DNA of 64,000 nt from NCBI GenBank assembly GCA_934157235.1, contig CAKPHH010000001.1:434001-498000 (forward strand), given 5' to 3'. Every line of letters starts with the position of its first letter. Within the stretch, counting starts at the first letter, position 1. Below the pieces are notes generated by a model. That model was not told the origin of the DNA. It did no database searches and was given only the letters and a program-made list of their open reading frames with translations. The stretch is from an uncultured Bacilli bacterium. GTDB taxonomy: Bacteria; Bacillota_I; Bacilli_A; RF39; UBA660. Below, one piece after another: positions 17,885 to 27,141 of the stretch. The translations under genes were made by a program, and so were the position numbers.

Positions 17885-20800
17885 TCACCAAACAATAACC
17901 CTATCTTCTCTACTAGAAATAAAAGTATCCGAATCATATAAACTATATACTAACTTATATTCTCCATAACTAAGACTACTATAATTAAATACTAAATCAT
18001 GTTTATATGTCTTATTAGTTACTAAATTACTATAAACTATTACTTGATTATTTTTAGTACTCTTACCATTACAATTAATATAATTACATACATCAACTTC
18101 TTCATAACCATTATTTAAATACTTATAAAGACCAAGTCTAATTTCTGGATTAATCAAACTACCAGTATACTTCAATCCTACATCAATAGTCTTACCATAC
18201 TTAGATTTAAGTTCCTTTTTTTCAATATAATGTCCAAGTTCTGGAATTAAAACATTAAAAGTATAATCTCCATTATATCTAGTAACATTCGCCACTATTG
18301 GTATTTTAATAACATTAGAAGAAAGTTTATTATACTTATTAACTAATTTTAAATTTAAATAATAATCTCCTGTTAAAATAACATTATAAGTATTAATAAC
18401 ATTTACGCCTAAATTAATAGTATTGCTACTAACATCAATATTACTATAACCATTATTTCTAATATAAACTCCTCCATTAGAACTAAAAGCTAAATTATTA
18501 ATAATATTATCCTTAGTAACGATCTTATCATCATAAGTAATATAACTCTTAAGTAATAAATCATCTAAATTACTTCCATCATAAATATTATTAGTCTTAT
18601 TAATTGAAATATTATAATTATAACTATTTAAATCATTAAGATTTACTTCAGTACAATTACTACAATTAATTGTATAACTATTACTATTTTTAGCACTAAT
18701 AATAACATCACTTACATTAATTGTTTTAGAAATTAATTCACTGCCATTAAAAACAACAAATCCTATCTTTAATGTCTTATTACTAGTAACATTCATTAAA
18801 TCGAAACTAACATCAACATCAAGTGAAATATCACTATTAATACTACTATTATAACTAGTATTATTTTTCTTAAATAAAGCTAAATTATAATAATATTTAT
18901 TATTACTAACAGTATAATCATCACCAACTACATAAGTATAAACATCAGTACCATTTTGCAAGCTAATCTTAATACCATTATCTAACTTTTCCAAACTTTC
19001 TAAGAATAAAACACCATTATTTATACCATATAAATTATTCTTAAACTTATAAGTGACTAAAACATCTTTATATAAAGTAACTTTACTATCATAAGTCTTA
19101 TTATCATAACTAATATTACTATTATCTATCTCATTATAAATAATCATATCCGTATTAGCATAAGAAACATTACCTGCTGTATCCGTAACCTTTGCAATTA
19201 CTTTAAAGCAACCATTTTTATCTACTTTAAGACTACTATCATATAAACTATAATCAAGCGTCGTATAATCCCCTATACTCATATTACAACTAGTATCAAA
19301 ATAATACTCTTCTTTTAATATTTCACTACTATCATCACTACTACTAATTGTAATATCACCTTTATCTAAGGTAAATACTCTTGAAACATCATTAATATTA
19401 TTCCAAGTCTTATCACCAAATTTAAGTCTAATATTAGGTCCTACATGATCATCAAAATCTAAGTATGGAACAACTCCCTCACTAACAGTCCAACCATTTG
19501 TACTATTATAATTATTACTATTTAAATTAGAAACAGTCAAATAACTATCAGAAGCCATATAACTAGCTATATTACTAGCTGTCCCAACACCCACACTACT
19601 AGAAGTATTATCAAAATAGTAATTACTAGTACCTGTTATATTACTACTCTTATTATTACCAAGATAATGGCCCTTCATAGTACCAGTTACACTACCTTTA
19701 TTAAAAGTATTTGTAAAACTAGTAGTACTTGTCGCACTATTTCGACCAATCATACCAGCACCTATCTTACTAGAAGTAATCGTAGAATCGTTATAAGAAT
19801 TCGTAATATTTAAAACATCTTCACTATATCCAACTAAACCTGCACTAATATGTTCTGAGCCAATAACACCATTACTATAAGAGTTACTTATCTTATTATT
19901 TACAAGAGATTTTCCAATAAATCCAGCCCCTATATTTTTAGCCTTAATATTTCCCTTAAAAACACTCTGTAAAATCTCCGTATTACTAGCCTCTCCTATT
20001 ATACTAGCAATATCTTTACTATAGTCATAAGTAAGATTTAAAGCACCCAAAATATTAACCGCATTAACCTTAACAATTATAGAAGCCACTTCTGTATTTT
20101 CTACTGGAACATTAAAATTACCAGCACCATGACTTTCTCCATTAATAGTTACACCAGTAGTTGAACTACCATTAAAAGAAATATTTTCATATCTATAATA
20201 ATCAACATATGTGTCACTTGGAATGCTAATATCATACGTTTTAGTAGATATAGAAAATGAAGGTGTCTCTAACTCCTTAGTCCCACTCAAAACTTCTCCA
20301 TTAGAGACAATATAACCATTAAAAATAAATTTACTAATCTTTGTATTATTTGTACTTTTAAATAAAGAAGCTCCTTGATTTCCTAATATCAAGCAATTTG
20401 CAACCTTTAAATTATTAACCTCCCCTGTATAACTTTTAAATAAAGCTGCATCCTCTGCTGAAATAAATAATCCATATAAAGTATGATTACCACCATCGAT
20501 ATAACCATTAAAGTCCTTGGCCTCATTAATTAAATTAATCGTTCCAGCACTAGCTTTATTATCATCATAAAGGACATTAGAATTAACCTCTAAATTATAT
20601 CTAATATTCTTCTTAATAAATTGATATTTTTCATTATAAATATCAAAAGAACCATTATTAAAGAATAAATCACTCTCTATTTTAAAATACTTTGAAGAAT
20701 TATAAGCTGCATCAAATATCAACATAAATTCACTAGGTGTACTAATAATATAAGGATCATTACTACTACCAGACCCACTCTTAAAAGAAGTCGCAATAGT

Positions 20801-20938
20801 TCCATCCCACACCAAAACACTACTATCATCTTGTCTTGAAAAAATCATATTACAAAAAGTAGGAATAGCTTTTATTAAAACAATTGTTAAAACAAAAGCC
20901 AAAACAATTATAATTGTCTTTTTCTTATAACTTCTCAT
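17885..20938 (-). CDS. Large surface protein with GLUG-like repeats and an Ig-like domain
   Basis: A 1017-residue exported protein, by far the largest in the cluster. It has a basic start and one transmembrane or signal helix (about residues 7-26). WDGTIATSFKSGSGSSNDPY then opens a carbohydrate-binding or adhesin-like N-terminal region with beta-helix character (FNGYIDGGNHTLYGLFIS). GLUG-like repeats follow at about 300-435: IGAGFIGKS, ISAGLVGYS and IGAGMIGRN, each next to a NSYSNG or NSYNDS element. An Ig-like stretch with VTDTAGNVSYANTD covers roughly 515-615, and the rest is Asn/Ser/Tyr-rich. No LPxTG sorting signal is present. Its start overlaps the 533-residue gene by 4 bases (ATGA). It is probably an adhesin or tip protein of the system. 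Confidence 0.78.
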   Translation of the reverse strand: MRSYKKKTIIIVLAFVLTIVLIKAIPTFCNMIFSRQDDSSVLVWDGTIATSFKSGSGSSNDPYIISTPSEFMLIFDAAYNSSKYFKIESDLFFNNGSFDIYNEKYQFIKKNIRYNLEVNSNVLYDDNKASAGTINLINEAKDFNGYIDGGNHTLYGLFISAEDAALFKSYTGEVNNLKVANCLILGNQGASLFKSTNNTKISKFIFNGYIVSNGEVLSGTKELETPSFSISTKTYDISIPSDTYVDYYRYENISFNGSSTTGVTINGESHGAGNFNVPVENTEVASIIVKVNAVNILGALNLTYDYSKDIASIIGEASNTEILQSVFKGNIKAKNIGAGFIGKSLVNNKISNSYSNGVIGSEHISAGLVGYSEDVLNITNSYNDSTITSSKIGAGMIGRNSATSTTSFTNTFNKGSVTGTMKGHYLGNNKSSNITGTSNYYFDNTSSSVGVGTASNIASYMASDSYLTVSNLNSNNYNSTNGWTVSEGVVPYLDFDDHVGPNIRLKFGDKTWNNINDVSRVFTLDKGDITISSSDDSSEILKEEYYFDTSCNMSIGDYTTLDYSLYDSSLKVDKNGCFKVIAKVTDTAGNVSYANTDMIIYNEIDNSNISYDNKTYDSKVTLYKDVLVTYKFKNNLYGINNGVLFLESLEKLDNGIKISLQNGTDVYTYVVGDDYTVSNNKYYYNLALFKKNNTSYNSSINSDISLDVDVSFDLMNVTSNKTLKIGFVVFNGSELISKTINVSDVIISAKNSNSYTINCSNCTEVNLNDLNSYNYNISINKTNNIYDGSNLDDLLLKSYITYDDKIVTKDNIINNLAFSSNGGVYIRNNGYSNIDVSSNTINLGVNVINTYNVILTGDYYLNLKLVNKYNKLSSNVIKIPIVANVTRYNGDYTFNVLIPELGHYIEKKELKSKYGKTIDVGLKYTGSLINPEIRLGLYKYLNNGYEEVDVCNYINCNGKSTKNNQVIVYSNLVTNKTYKHDLVFNYSSLSYGEYKLVYSLYDSDTFISSREDRVIVW

Positions 20939-22536
20939 AACCTTTTAGCATCCTTAAGTTCCTTAACATTAACAATAAATCTAATATTTTCAATTGGCAT
21001 CTTAAAATTACTAGCTTTTACTTTTAATATTAATTTATCACATTCTTTAATTATTTCTCCACAATTAACTTCATCAAAACTCTCTTCTGTAATATCAATA
21101 TTTCCAAAACGATAACCATTTATTAATATTTGTTTTAAATCATCCTTCATAAATACTAAAAACATATCCATAATCTTCTTATCAGGACTATAATATAAAC
21201 TTCTTAATTCTTTAAACTTATCTTCTACATCTTTCTCTAAATCAAATTTAAAGACACTCTTAATTACATTATAACCATAACTTGGATAATTAACGATAAA
21301 ATATAATATATCACTAGCTGTCGTACTAGCCTTTAAATTCTTCTTTAATATCATATCATAATAAAAGTCCTCTAAATTCTTATAATCATTATATAACTCT
21401 TCTATTAATACTCCCTGTTCAAAAAGACTATTTTTCTCTTTTTCATTTAATTCATCATCGATAGTTACCAAAGATTTATTCATCTTCATCGAAATAACTT
21501 TCTTAATCTTCTTAGAAATATCATTCTTTTTAGTATTATACTCACTCATCAAATTAGTATCATTTTTCTCTAAAACATACTTTTTATATTTCTTATCAAA
21601 AAAATCAAATAATGTCTTATTCTTTAGAAAAGCTAGATACTCTTCCATATTATTTTTTAATTCTACTATTTGTAATACATATTTATTTGTAACTTCAGCA
21701 TCTGTAATATCAAACTTGTTAATTACAAAATAATCAAAACTCTTCTCAAGTGATTCTCTCGTATAAGTAAGTAATTCTAAATCAATTTCTCCATTATAGC
21801 ACTTTAAAATTAAGTCCTCTTCACTATCTTCACTAGCTCTATTTATCTCTTTAGCTAGAAGACTATACTTATCATTTAAAGCTAAAACATTACTTATACC
21901 CTCAGTCTTTAAAGTATTATTAGCTATCTTTTTAGCCATTCCTATAATTTTCTTTTCATTCTTCCAAATAATAATCTTTAAACTAACTAAAATATAGATA
22001 AATACTTTTGGACATTTCCAGTAACAATCAACATGTATTGATAAATTCTCTTCTTCACTATTATTAGTATCAAAGAAAAACTTCATATAGTATTTTGCAT
22101 AAATATTAAAATCAAAATCTTCTAAACTAACTTTAATATTAAAACTCTCTAAAATACTAATTATCTCTTTAATAATATCATTATTCTCTTTAATAGTATT
22201 ATTATAATAAAGTTCTAATTTATAAAACAATAAATCCAGTCCAAACTCTTCATAGAAACGACTATCTTTATTTAATAACTTATATAATTTAAAATACTTT
22301 TCTTCTTTTTCTCTTAATCCAACTAATTCATTTTTAACAGTAGGTGTAGGTATCATTTTACTATACTTATAATCAATGTATTTTTGCATAGCTTCTTTTA
22401 TATTGGTATATTTTGAAGTAATTTCTTCTAAGGTATTACGATACTTAGTAAGTCTTTTCTCTGTATTTTTAGGAAAGACATCTAATAAAATCTTTTTTTC
22501 AGATATATCTTTCTTAACATAATAGTTCAAGTTCAT
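20935..22536 (-). CDS. Cytosolic helical protein of unknown function, 533 residues
   Basis: I do not recognise this protein. It has no signal peptide and is strongly helical and Lys/Glu/Asp-rich, with coiled-coil-prone stretches (residues 20-60 and 290-360). A short hydrophobic patch, FIYILVSLKIIIW near 178, could touch the membrane or form a core. It is wedged between a 59-residue gene, overlapping by 23 bases, and the large surface protein, overlapping by 4 bases; both overlaps suggest tight translational coupling. A cytosolic gene inside an operon of exported proteins could be a chaperone, a regulator or the partner of the AAA+ ATPase from unit 1. That role is inference only. Confidence 0.75.
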   Translation of the reverse strand: MNLNYYVKKDISEKKILLDVFPKNTEKRLTKYRNTLEEITSKYTNIKEAMQKYIDYKYSKMIPTPTVKNELVGLREKEEKYFKLYKLLNKDSRFYEEFGLDLLFYKLELYYNNTIKENNDIIKEIISILESFNIKVSLEDFDFNIYAKYYMKFFFDTNNSEEENLSIHVDCYWKCPKVFIYILVSLKIIIWKNEKKIIGMAKKIANNTLKTEGISNVLALNDKYSLLAKEINRASEDSEEDLILKCYNGEIDLELLTYTRESLEKSFDYFVINKFDITDAEVTNKYVLQIVELKNNMEEYLAFLKNKTLFDFFDKKYKKYVLEKNDTNLMSEYNTKKNDISKKIKKVISMKMNKSLVTIDDELNEKEKNSLFEQGVLIEELYNDYKNLEDFYYDMILKKNLKASTTASDILYFIVNYPSYGYNVIKSVFKFDLEKDVEDKFKELRSLYYSPDKKIMDMFLVFMKDDLKQILINGYRFGNIDITEESFDEVNCGEIIKECDKLILKVKASNFKMPIENIRFIVNVKELKDAKRL

Positions 22537-22693
22537 CTTGATCAGCCTCTTCTTTTACTTCTATTTTTACTTCATTTTTTAATTTACCAATATAATCTAA
22601 GAAATCACAAATACTTTTGTAGCAATCAATTAATTCATCATAAGATAAATCTTTAAGTTCAAATGTAAATTGTGAATTACTATTACCTTCCAT
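22514..22693 (-). CDS. Small acidic protein, 59 residues, overlapping the 533-residue gene
   Basis: A short gene easily missed by length cut-offs. An ATG at 22693 has a strong GGGAGG 7 bases upstream. The product reads MEGNSNSQFTFELKDLSYDE and continues as an acidic helical protein (CYKSICDFLDYIGKLKNEV), ending at a TAA 23 bases inside the next gene. The arrangement (17 bases from the upstream stop, overlap with the downstream start, good ribosome site) argues that it is real. It could be a partner or coupling peptide for the 533-residue protein. I know no family for it. Confidence 0.75.
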   Translation of the reverse strand: MEGNSNSQFTFELKDLSYDELIDCYKSICDFLDYIGKLKNEVKIEVKEEADQDELELLC

Positions 22694-22711
22694 TTTTATT
22701 CCTCCCTACTA

Positions 22712-23734
22712 TTAATAACCATCATAACCTGATAAATCCTTCTCAAAGTCTAAATTGACAGTTATTTTATAACCTTCTGAATCAGTAGAAATAACATCTA
22801 TATCACTAGCCTCAATCCATAAATATACTCTAACTTTTAAAATACCATCTGGTATCTTAGAAATAGCCTCACTATAATCTTTTCTTGTACCTTGATATAA
22901 GAATAATGAATCATCATACTCAACATCCGAATCATGAACACCTGACCAAATATTTACTTTTTGAGCTTCCTTAATCATGGCATAAGTAGGATATTCATCT
23001 CCATCTTTTAATGTAATACCATGATCATTTGCTATTTTAATTGAAGAAGCTGTATGCCTTGTACTATTAGGTTCAAATATTAAATCTCTACAACCTGTTC
23101 TACTACATCCTAAATTTTGAATAGCACTAACACTCGCATCTCTAGAAATAGTATCATAAAAGACAAAACCTAATCTTACACTGTTAACCGCAATATTATC
23201 ATTTAAAGATGAATCGATAAATGACGTTGTTTTCGATAAATATAAATTATCTGGACTTGGCGAATTAGAAATATTCCTAAAAAAAAGATCAAACGCTATA
23301 AATTTATTATCACTACTCTGTCTATCCTCATTTAAATAATAAGAATTAATGTAATAGTATGGTGTACTTGAAATAAAATCTGTAGAAGTATATTTACCTC
23401 CTACAAAAGTAAATTTATCTCTATTGCCATTATAAATACCTACACTAGAAACAGTCGGTAATGAAGAAGACCATTGATTAGTATTATTAGGATAAGTTGT
23501 TCTTAAATTATCAAGTATTGCTTCTTTTGACAAAGTAATACTATTAGACCAATTAACTCCATCTAAAGAAAAACTTAACCCTGTATTAGTACCAGCCGTT
23601 AATTTAAAAAAGGTAATATCAACATCTAAAGTAGATGAAAACCAAGCATAGGTAGAATAAATAAATAATAATGAAGTAAAAAAAGCCACTAGAATAAGTA
23701 CATTATATTTAAAGTCTTTAAATATCTCTTTCAT
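22712..23734 (-). CDS. Exported paralogue, STYAWF family (divergent member)
   Basis: A 340-residue protein with a SipW-type signal: a hydrophobic helix ending in FIYSTYAWFSST. It shares the family plan: LSFSLDGVNWSNSITL after the signal, KFIAFDLFFRNIS (compare GYLAFDLFIKN), VRLGFVF in place of VRVAFMQIGR, FEPNSTRH in place of WEPNDxxH, and near the end ILKVRVYLWIEASDIDVI in place of KVRVYIYIEGQDVDNYDL. It is shorter and the most divergent of the five members, and its two cysteines (CSRTGC) differ from the others. The ATG at 23734 has GGTGAT upstream; the frame extends to 23770 without a ribosome site. Confidence 0.8.
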   Translation of the reverse strand: MKEIFKDFKYNVLILVAFFTSLLFIYSTYAWFSSTLDVDITFFKLTAGTNTGLSFSLDGVNWSNSITLSKEAILDNLRTTYPNNTNQWSSSLPTVSSVGIYNGNRDKFTFVGGKYTSTDFISSTPYYYINSYYLNEDRQSSDNKFIAFDLFFRNISNSPSPDNLYLSKTTSFIDSSLNDNIAVNSVRLGFVFYDTISRDASVSAIQNLGCSRTGCRDLIFEPNSTRHTASSIKIANDHGITLKDGDEYPTYAMIKEAQKVNIWSGVHDSDVEYDDSLFLYQGTRKDYSEAISKIPDGILKVRVYLWIEASDIDVISTDSEGYKITVNLDFEKDLSGYDGY

Positions 23735-23780
23735 AATATAATCACCATCCAAATTGCTTTTTTTCTTCATTATTTAGTTT

Positions 23781-24992
23781 TTATTCTGCTACTTTGTTTT
23801 TAGAGAAAGCAAACTGAATCTTCATTGTTTTGCCATATGAAGTTAAGTCATAATTATCAACATCTTGTCCCTCTAAATAAAGATATACTCTAACTTTTGT
23901 AATACTATTAGGTGCTAGATAGAAAAACTCTGTTTTAACATCTGCATCAGCATTTTTATTAGTATCAGTATAATATTCCATTGCTGTAAATTTAGATTGC
24001 GTATAACCATTTAACTCATCATAAATATCAACGTTCTCTGAAGATGCAATAGCACCATTTAAAGCATAAGTTGTCATATATTGTGAAGTTGTAAATGAAT
24101 CACAAGAATCTGTTGTATAATCACCAGTCGCACTTCTTTTTTTACAAATTGTATTGAAATGATCAATTGCATTTTGTGTATGTACTGCATCATTTGGCTC
24201 CCAAATATTATAAGTTGCTCCTCTACCCATCGTATGTGTAGCATCTGCTCCTACATTACACAAACCAGTAACACCATTACCATCAGCACAAGTAATTCCT
24301 TGAGCAACAGCACCATAACCAGTTTTATGATCAACTCTACCTATTTGCATGAAAGCTACTCGAACAGCATTTTCCATACCATCTCCGCCTTCACCAGATG
24401 AGCTCATAGTAATTGAAGAAGATGTACTTAAATAAATTCCTTCATCTTCATTGCGATCATAATCAGCACGATATGTATTACCAGATGCATTCTTAAAGAA
24501 TAAATCAAATGCTAAATAACCAGAACCTTCAGTAGTTGAATTATCAATTTTATTAGCTCTAATCCGATATCCTCCATCTGTAGAAGTCATACTAGTTTTA
24601 GAATATAACTCTAACACACTATTAGTTGTATCCATCCTACCAATACTAGAAATTGGCTTAAGTCCTTTTTCACCTGGAACAGCATTTGTATTAGTTGTAT
24701 AATCTGTTAATTTTGTTCCTACTAAATTATCAAGATCCAAATCGATTGTATTTGTAAAAGATGCTGCATCTTTAGCAGTAGTAGAAATAAGTAATCCTTC
24801 ACTAACTTTAATAGATAACTCAATTGGTTCGACTTTAACAACATTAATACCAATAAACCAGGCATAAGTTGAAACAATACAAATTACAGCAGTTAAGCCT
24901 ATAATAAATACTAACTTATTATATTTTCTTCTTAGCTTCTTAGCTCTCTTCTTAATATTTGAGTTTTCCATTTCCTTTATATTATCATTCAT
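23781..24992 (-). CDS. Exported paralogue, STYAWF family
   Basis: A 403-residue family member. A basic N-terminus (KKRAKKLRRKYNK) precedes one hydrophobic helix ending in STYAWFIGINVVKVEPIELS, a SipW-type cleavage region. Then come GYLAFDLFFKNASG, DEGIYLSTSSS, NAVRVAFMQIGRV, four conserved cysteines (ITC, LCN, ICKKR, DSC), YNIWEPNDAVH and NSITKVRVYLYLEGQDVDNY at the C-terminus. The repeated pattern suggests a structural subunit that packs with its paralogues. AGGAGG lies 6 bases before the ATG. It is 40 bases downstream of the first gene of unit 3. TasA-like fibre subunits are the nearest comparison, but homology to TasA outside the signal is not clear. Confidence 0.82.
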   Translation of the reverse strand: MNDNIKEMENSNIKKRAKKLRRKYNKLVFIIGLTAVICIVSTYAWFIGINVVKVEPIELSIKVSEGLLISTTAKDAASFTNTIDLDLDNLVGTKLTDYTTNTNAVPGEKGLKPISSIGRMDTTNSVLELYSKTSMTSTDGGYRIRANKIDNSTTEGSGYLAFDLFFKNASGNTYRADYDRNEDEGIYLSTSSSITMSSSGEGGDGMENAVRVAFMQIGRVDHKTGYGAVAQGITCADGNGVTGLCNVGADATHTMGRGATYNIWEPNDAVHTQNAIDHFNTICKKRSATGDYTTDSCDSFTTSQYMTTYALNGAIASSENVDIYDELNGYTQSKFTAMEYYTDTNKNADADVKTEFFYLAPNSITKVRVYLYLEGQDVDNYDLTSYGKTMKIQFAFSKNKVAE

Positions 24993-25032
24993 ATTTTTCC
25001 TCCTAAATTATCACAATCACTTCTTATTTAAA

Positions 25033-26256
25033 CTATGAAGCTAAATCATATCTATCACGAGTAAATCCAAAGTTAACTTTAATTTTTTCACCATTCGCAA
25101 TTAAATCATAGTTATCAATATCTTGACCTTCAATATAAATATAAACTCTAACTTTAGTTATACTATTAGCTGCTAATTTAAATATAGATTGTCTTTCTAC
25201 ACCTGTTTTATTTTTTTCAGTATCTGTAAAAGTTGTACTTTTTGATAATGCATAACCATCAGGTAAAGGAGAAAAACCATTTATACCATCATATATATCA
25301 ACATTCATACCAGATGTAATTTGTTTATTAACAACATAAGTATCAATTGGGTAATTAGTTGTTAAAGTAAGACAAGCTTCTGATGTATAAGCGCCAGTTG
25401 CTAATGTTCTCTTTTTACATAAACGATTAAAATGTGAAATTAAATGAGAATCATGAAGTCCATCATTTGGTTCCCAAATATTCCAAGTCTTACTTTGCCC
25501 ATTATCACTTGTAGTAGTACCTTTATTACATAAGTTTGTAATCTTCTTTGAAGAATCATCTGAACAAGTAATACCAACTACATCTGCTTTACTAGAACCA
25601 TTAGCTGCAATTCTACCAATTTGCATAAAAGCAACACGTACAGAGTTAGCAATACCATAATCATCTACTGAAGAACCACCAGACGGAGCACTAACAACGC
25701 TAGAATCTTTTGATAAGTAAATATCTTCATCATCTAACTCATTATACTCTTGAATATAGTCAACACCGGTACCATTTCTAATAAACAAGTCAAAAGCTAA
25801 ATATCCGTCTTGTTCTTCTGCTTCATTGGAAATTGCATCGGAAAGTAATCTATAACCTCCTGCCGTACCAGTTAAACTTGATTTGGAAAATAATTTTAAT
25901 CTTCCTACAGTTTTATTTAACTCACCAGCTGTTGATACTGGAACTAATCCATTAGTACCAGACGCATGATTCTTATTACCTTCATATCCAGCTGTTACAA
26001 TACCAGCTTCTGTAATAGTCAAAGTATCAGACCATGTATTAGCATCTAAAGATAACTCTAATTGATCTCCTGATGTTACATTCAATTCAAAAGTATTAAC
26101 TGTTGCTGTACTTAAACCAATAAACCATGCGTAGGTACTAGTAATCAACAACACAGAAGTAAGCCCCATCAAAAAAAATAAATATAGAATCTTTTTTCTA
26201 TTTCTTTTACTGATAGTTTTCCGTTTCTTAACATTTACATATTCTACATTATTCAT
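25033..26256 (-). CDS. Exported paralogue, STYAWF family, first gene of unit 3
   Basis: A 407-residue family member read directly from the unit 3 promoter, which suggests high expression. It has a basic head (KKRKTISKRNRKK) and a helix ending in ITSTYAWFIGLSTATVNTFE. Family blocks follow: LELSLDANTWSDTLTI, GYLAFDLFIRNGTG, NSVRVAFMQIGRI, cysteines in GITC, LCN, LCKKR and EAC, WNIWEPNDGLHD, VDIYDGINGF and NSITKVRVYIYIEGQDIDNY. GGAGAT precedes the ATG. It is most like the member at 29.8-31.0 kb (shared VSTAGELNKTVGRLKLF and ISTNGEVDETVGRLKLF), so unit 2 and unit 3 each start with the same subtype. Confidence 0.83.
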   Translation of the reverse strand: MNNVEYVNVKKRKTISKRNRKKILYLFFLMGLTSVLLITSTYAWFIGLSTATVNTFELNVTSGDQLELSLDANTWSDTLTITEAGIVTAGYEGNKNHASGTNGLVPVSTAGELNKTVGRLKLFSKSSLTGTAGGYRLLSDAISNEAEEQDGYLAFDLFIRNGTGVDYIQEYNELDDEDIYLSKDSSVVSAPSGGSSVDDYGIANSVRVAFMQIGRIAANGSSKADVVGITCSDDSSKKITNLCNKGTTTSDNGQSKTWNIWEPNDGLHDSHLISHFNRLCKKRTLATGAYTSEACLTLTTNYPIDTYVVNKQITSGMNVDIYDGINGFSPLPDGYALSKSTTFTDTEKNKTGVERQSIFKLAANSITKVRVYIYIEGQDIDNYDLIANGEKIKVNFGFTRDRYDLAS

Positions 26257-26286
26257 CCTATCATCTCCGTATTATCTATTATCTTA

Positions 26287-26336
26287 AATATAACATCTTT
26301 CACTACTTTTTGCAATAAAATTTCGACAATAACCGA
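26287..26336 (-). promoter_or_regulatory. Unit 3 promoter with paired CG half-sites
   Basis: On the minus strand an extended -10 TGTTATATT (26295-26287) has a -35 TTGCAA at 26315-26310, spacer 17. Upstream lie two TGTCG half-sites (TGTCGG, then TGTCGAAA) whose CG dinucleotides are exactly 10 bp apart (26334/26324). The proximal TCGAAA ends 25 bases before the TG of the -10. The same layout occurs at units 1 and 2. Confidence 0.65.
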
Positions 26337-26349
26337 CATTTTATAAAAA

Positions 26350-26382
26350 GAAAAAAAATACATATTCAAATAAAATATGTAT
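26350..26382 (-). terminator. Terminator ending unit 2
   Basis: A 9-bp perfect hairpin (arms 26358-26366 and 26374-26382, loop of 7) is followed by TTTTTTTTC on the minus strand. It overlaps the stop codon of the signal peptidase gene and lies just before the unit 3 promoter. Confidence 0.85.
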
Positions 26383-27122
26383 TAATCATTATTCTTATAT
26401 TCTTTTAAAGCAGGAGTATCTAAATCAACCTTAACACTACTTAAAATAACTGTCTTAGAAGAAGCAACATCTTCATCCTTCATTTTCTGGAAAACGTTTT
26501 TAGCAAACTCTAAACTATCCTCATCAACAACGACTTCTTTTTGCAATGGTTCTGCTACTTTTTTCTTATTTTTAGCCTTTCTTTTACTAATAGCTTCACT
26601 AATCTTATCATCTTTATCAGAGATAATATGACAGAAAAGCGATAAAAGTACAATAAAGAAAATAATAAATTTGGGATTTAAAATAATCTTTTCAATAAAT
26701 CCTAATCTCGGAATTATTTTAACAACTTTTCCAATTACAGCATCCTTCTTTATTGTACTATCATTAGAATTATTTGCATCACCTTTAGTAACAAAATTAT
26801 CACCATACACTTCAATTATTCTATGTGTAATAAAAGAGTCATTCTCCTGATAAGTAACTATATCATTAAGTTTATAATCTGTATCAAGTTTTACAACTAT
26901 CCAGTCACCTATTTCAATAGTACCAGCCATACTACCGGTCTCTACTTCAAAAAAAGAATAACCAAAAAAGTTATTATAAGCTTTTCCCAAAAACATTGTT
27001 TGGAAATTTATCGCAACCATACATACAAGAAAAAAAGAAAAGATAACGATTAAGGCATTCAAAAAAAAATTGATGACAGCTGTAAGTTTTGTATTAGATC
27101 GCATTTTTTCTAAAAGCCTCAT
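26382..27122 (-). CDS. SipW-type signal peptidase I (S26B) with C-terminal extension
   Basis: A 246-residue membrane signal peptidase of the archaeal/ER type used for TasA-like substrates, with a Ser-His rather than a Ser-Lys dyad. Ser64 lies in VETGSMAGTIEIGDW and His100 in FITHRIIEV, and the later box KGDANNSNDSTI is also present. One transmembrane helix lies at about 17-40 and a second at about 150-170 (FIIFFIVLLSLFCHII). A cytosolic charged tail of about 75 residues (from SDKDDK on) is longer than in SipW. It follows the inactive S26-like gene by 19 bases. It likely matures the STYAWF paralogues of units 2 and 3. Confidence 0.9.
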   Translation of the reverse strand: MRLLEKMRSNTKLTAVINFFLNALIVIFSFFLVCMVAINFQTMFLGKAYNNFFGYSFFEVETGSMAGTIEIGDWIVVKLDTDYKLNDIVTYQENDSFITHRIIEVYGDNFVTKGDANNSNDSTIKKDAVIGKVVKIIPRLGFIEKIILNPKFIIFFIVLLSLFCHIISDKDDKISEAISKRKAKNKKKVAEPLQKEVVVDEDSLEFAKNVFQKMKDEDVASSKTVILSSVKVDLDTPALKEYKNND

Positions 27123-27141
27123 ATATACCCCTTCTTTTAAT

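Noticed and set aside
17885..20938. Sortase-anchored adhesin
   Set aside because: No LPxTG-type motif, terminal helix or basic tail is present, and no sortase gene was seen. Anchoring, if any, is by the N-terminal helix.
26382..27122. LexA-like or phage repressor peptidase (S24)
   Set aside because: The GSM serine is paired with a THR histidine and a KGDAN box and is flanked by membrane helices, which is the S26B signal peptidase pattern.
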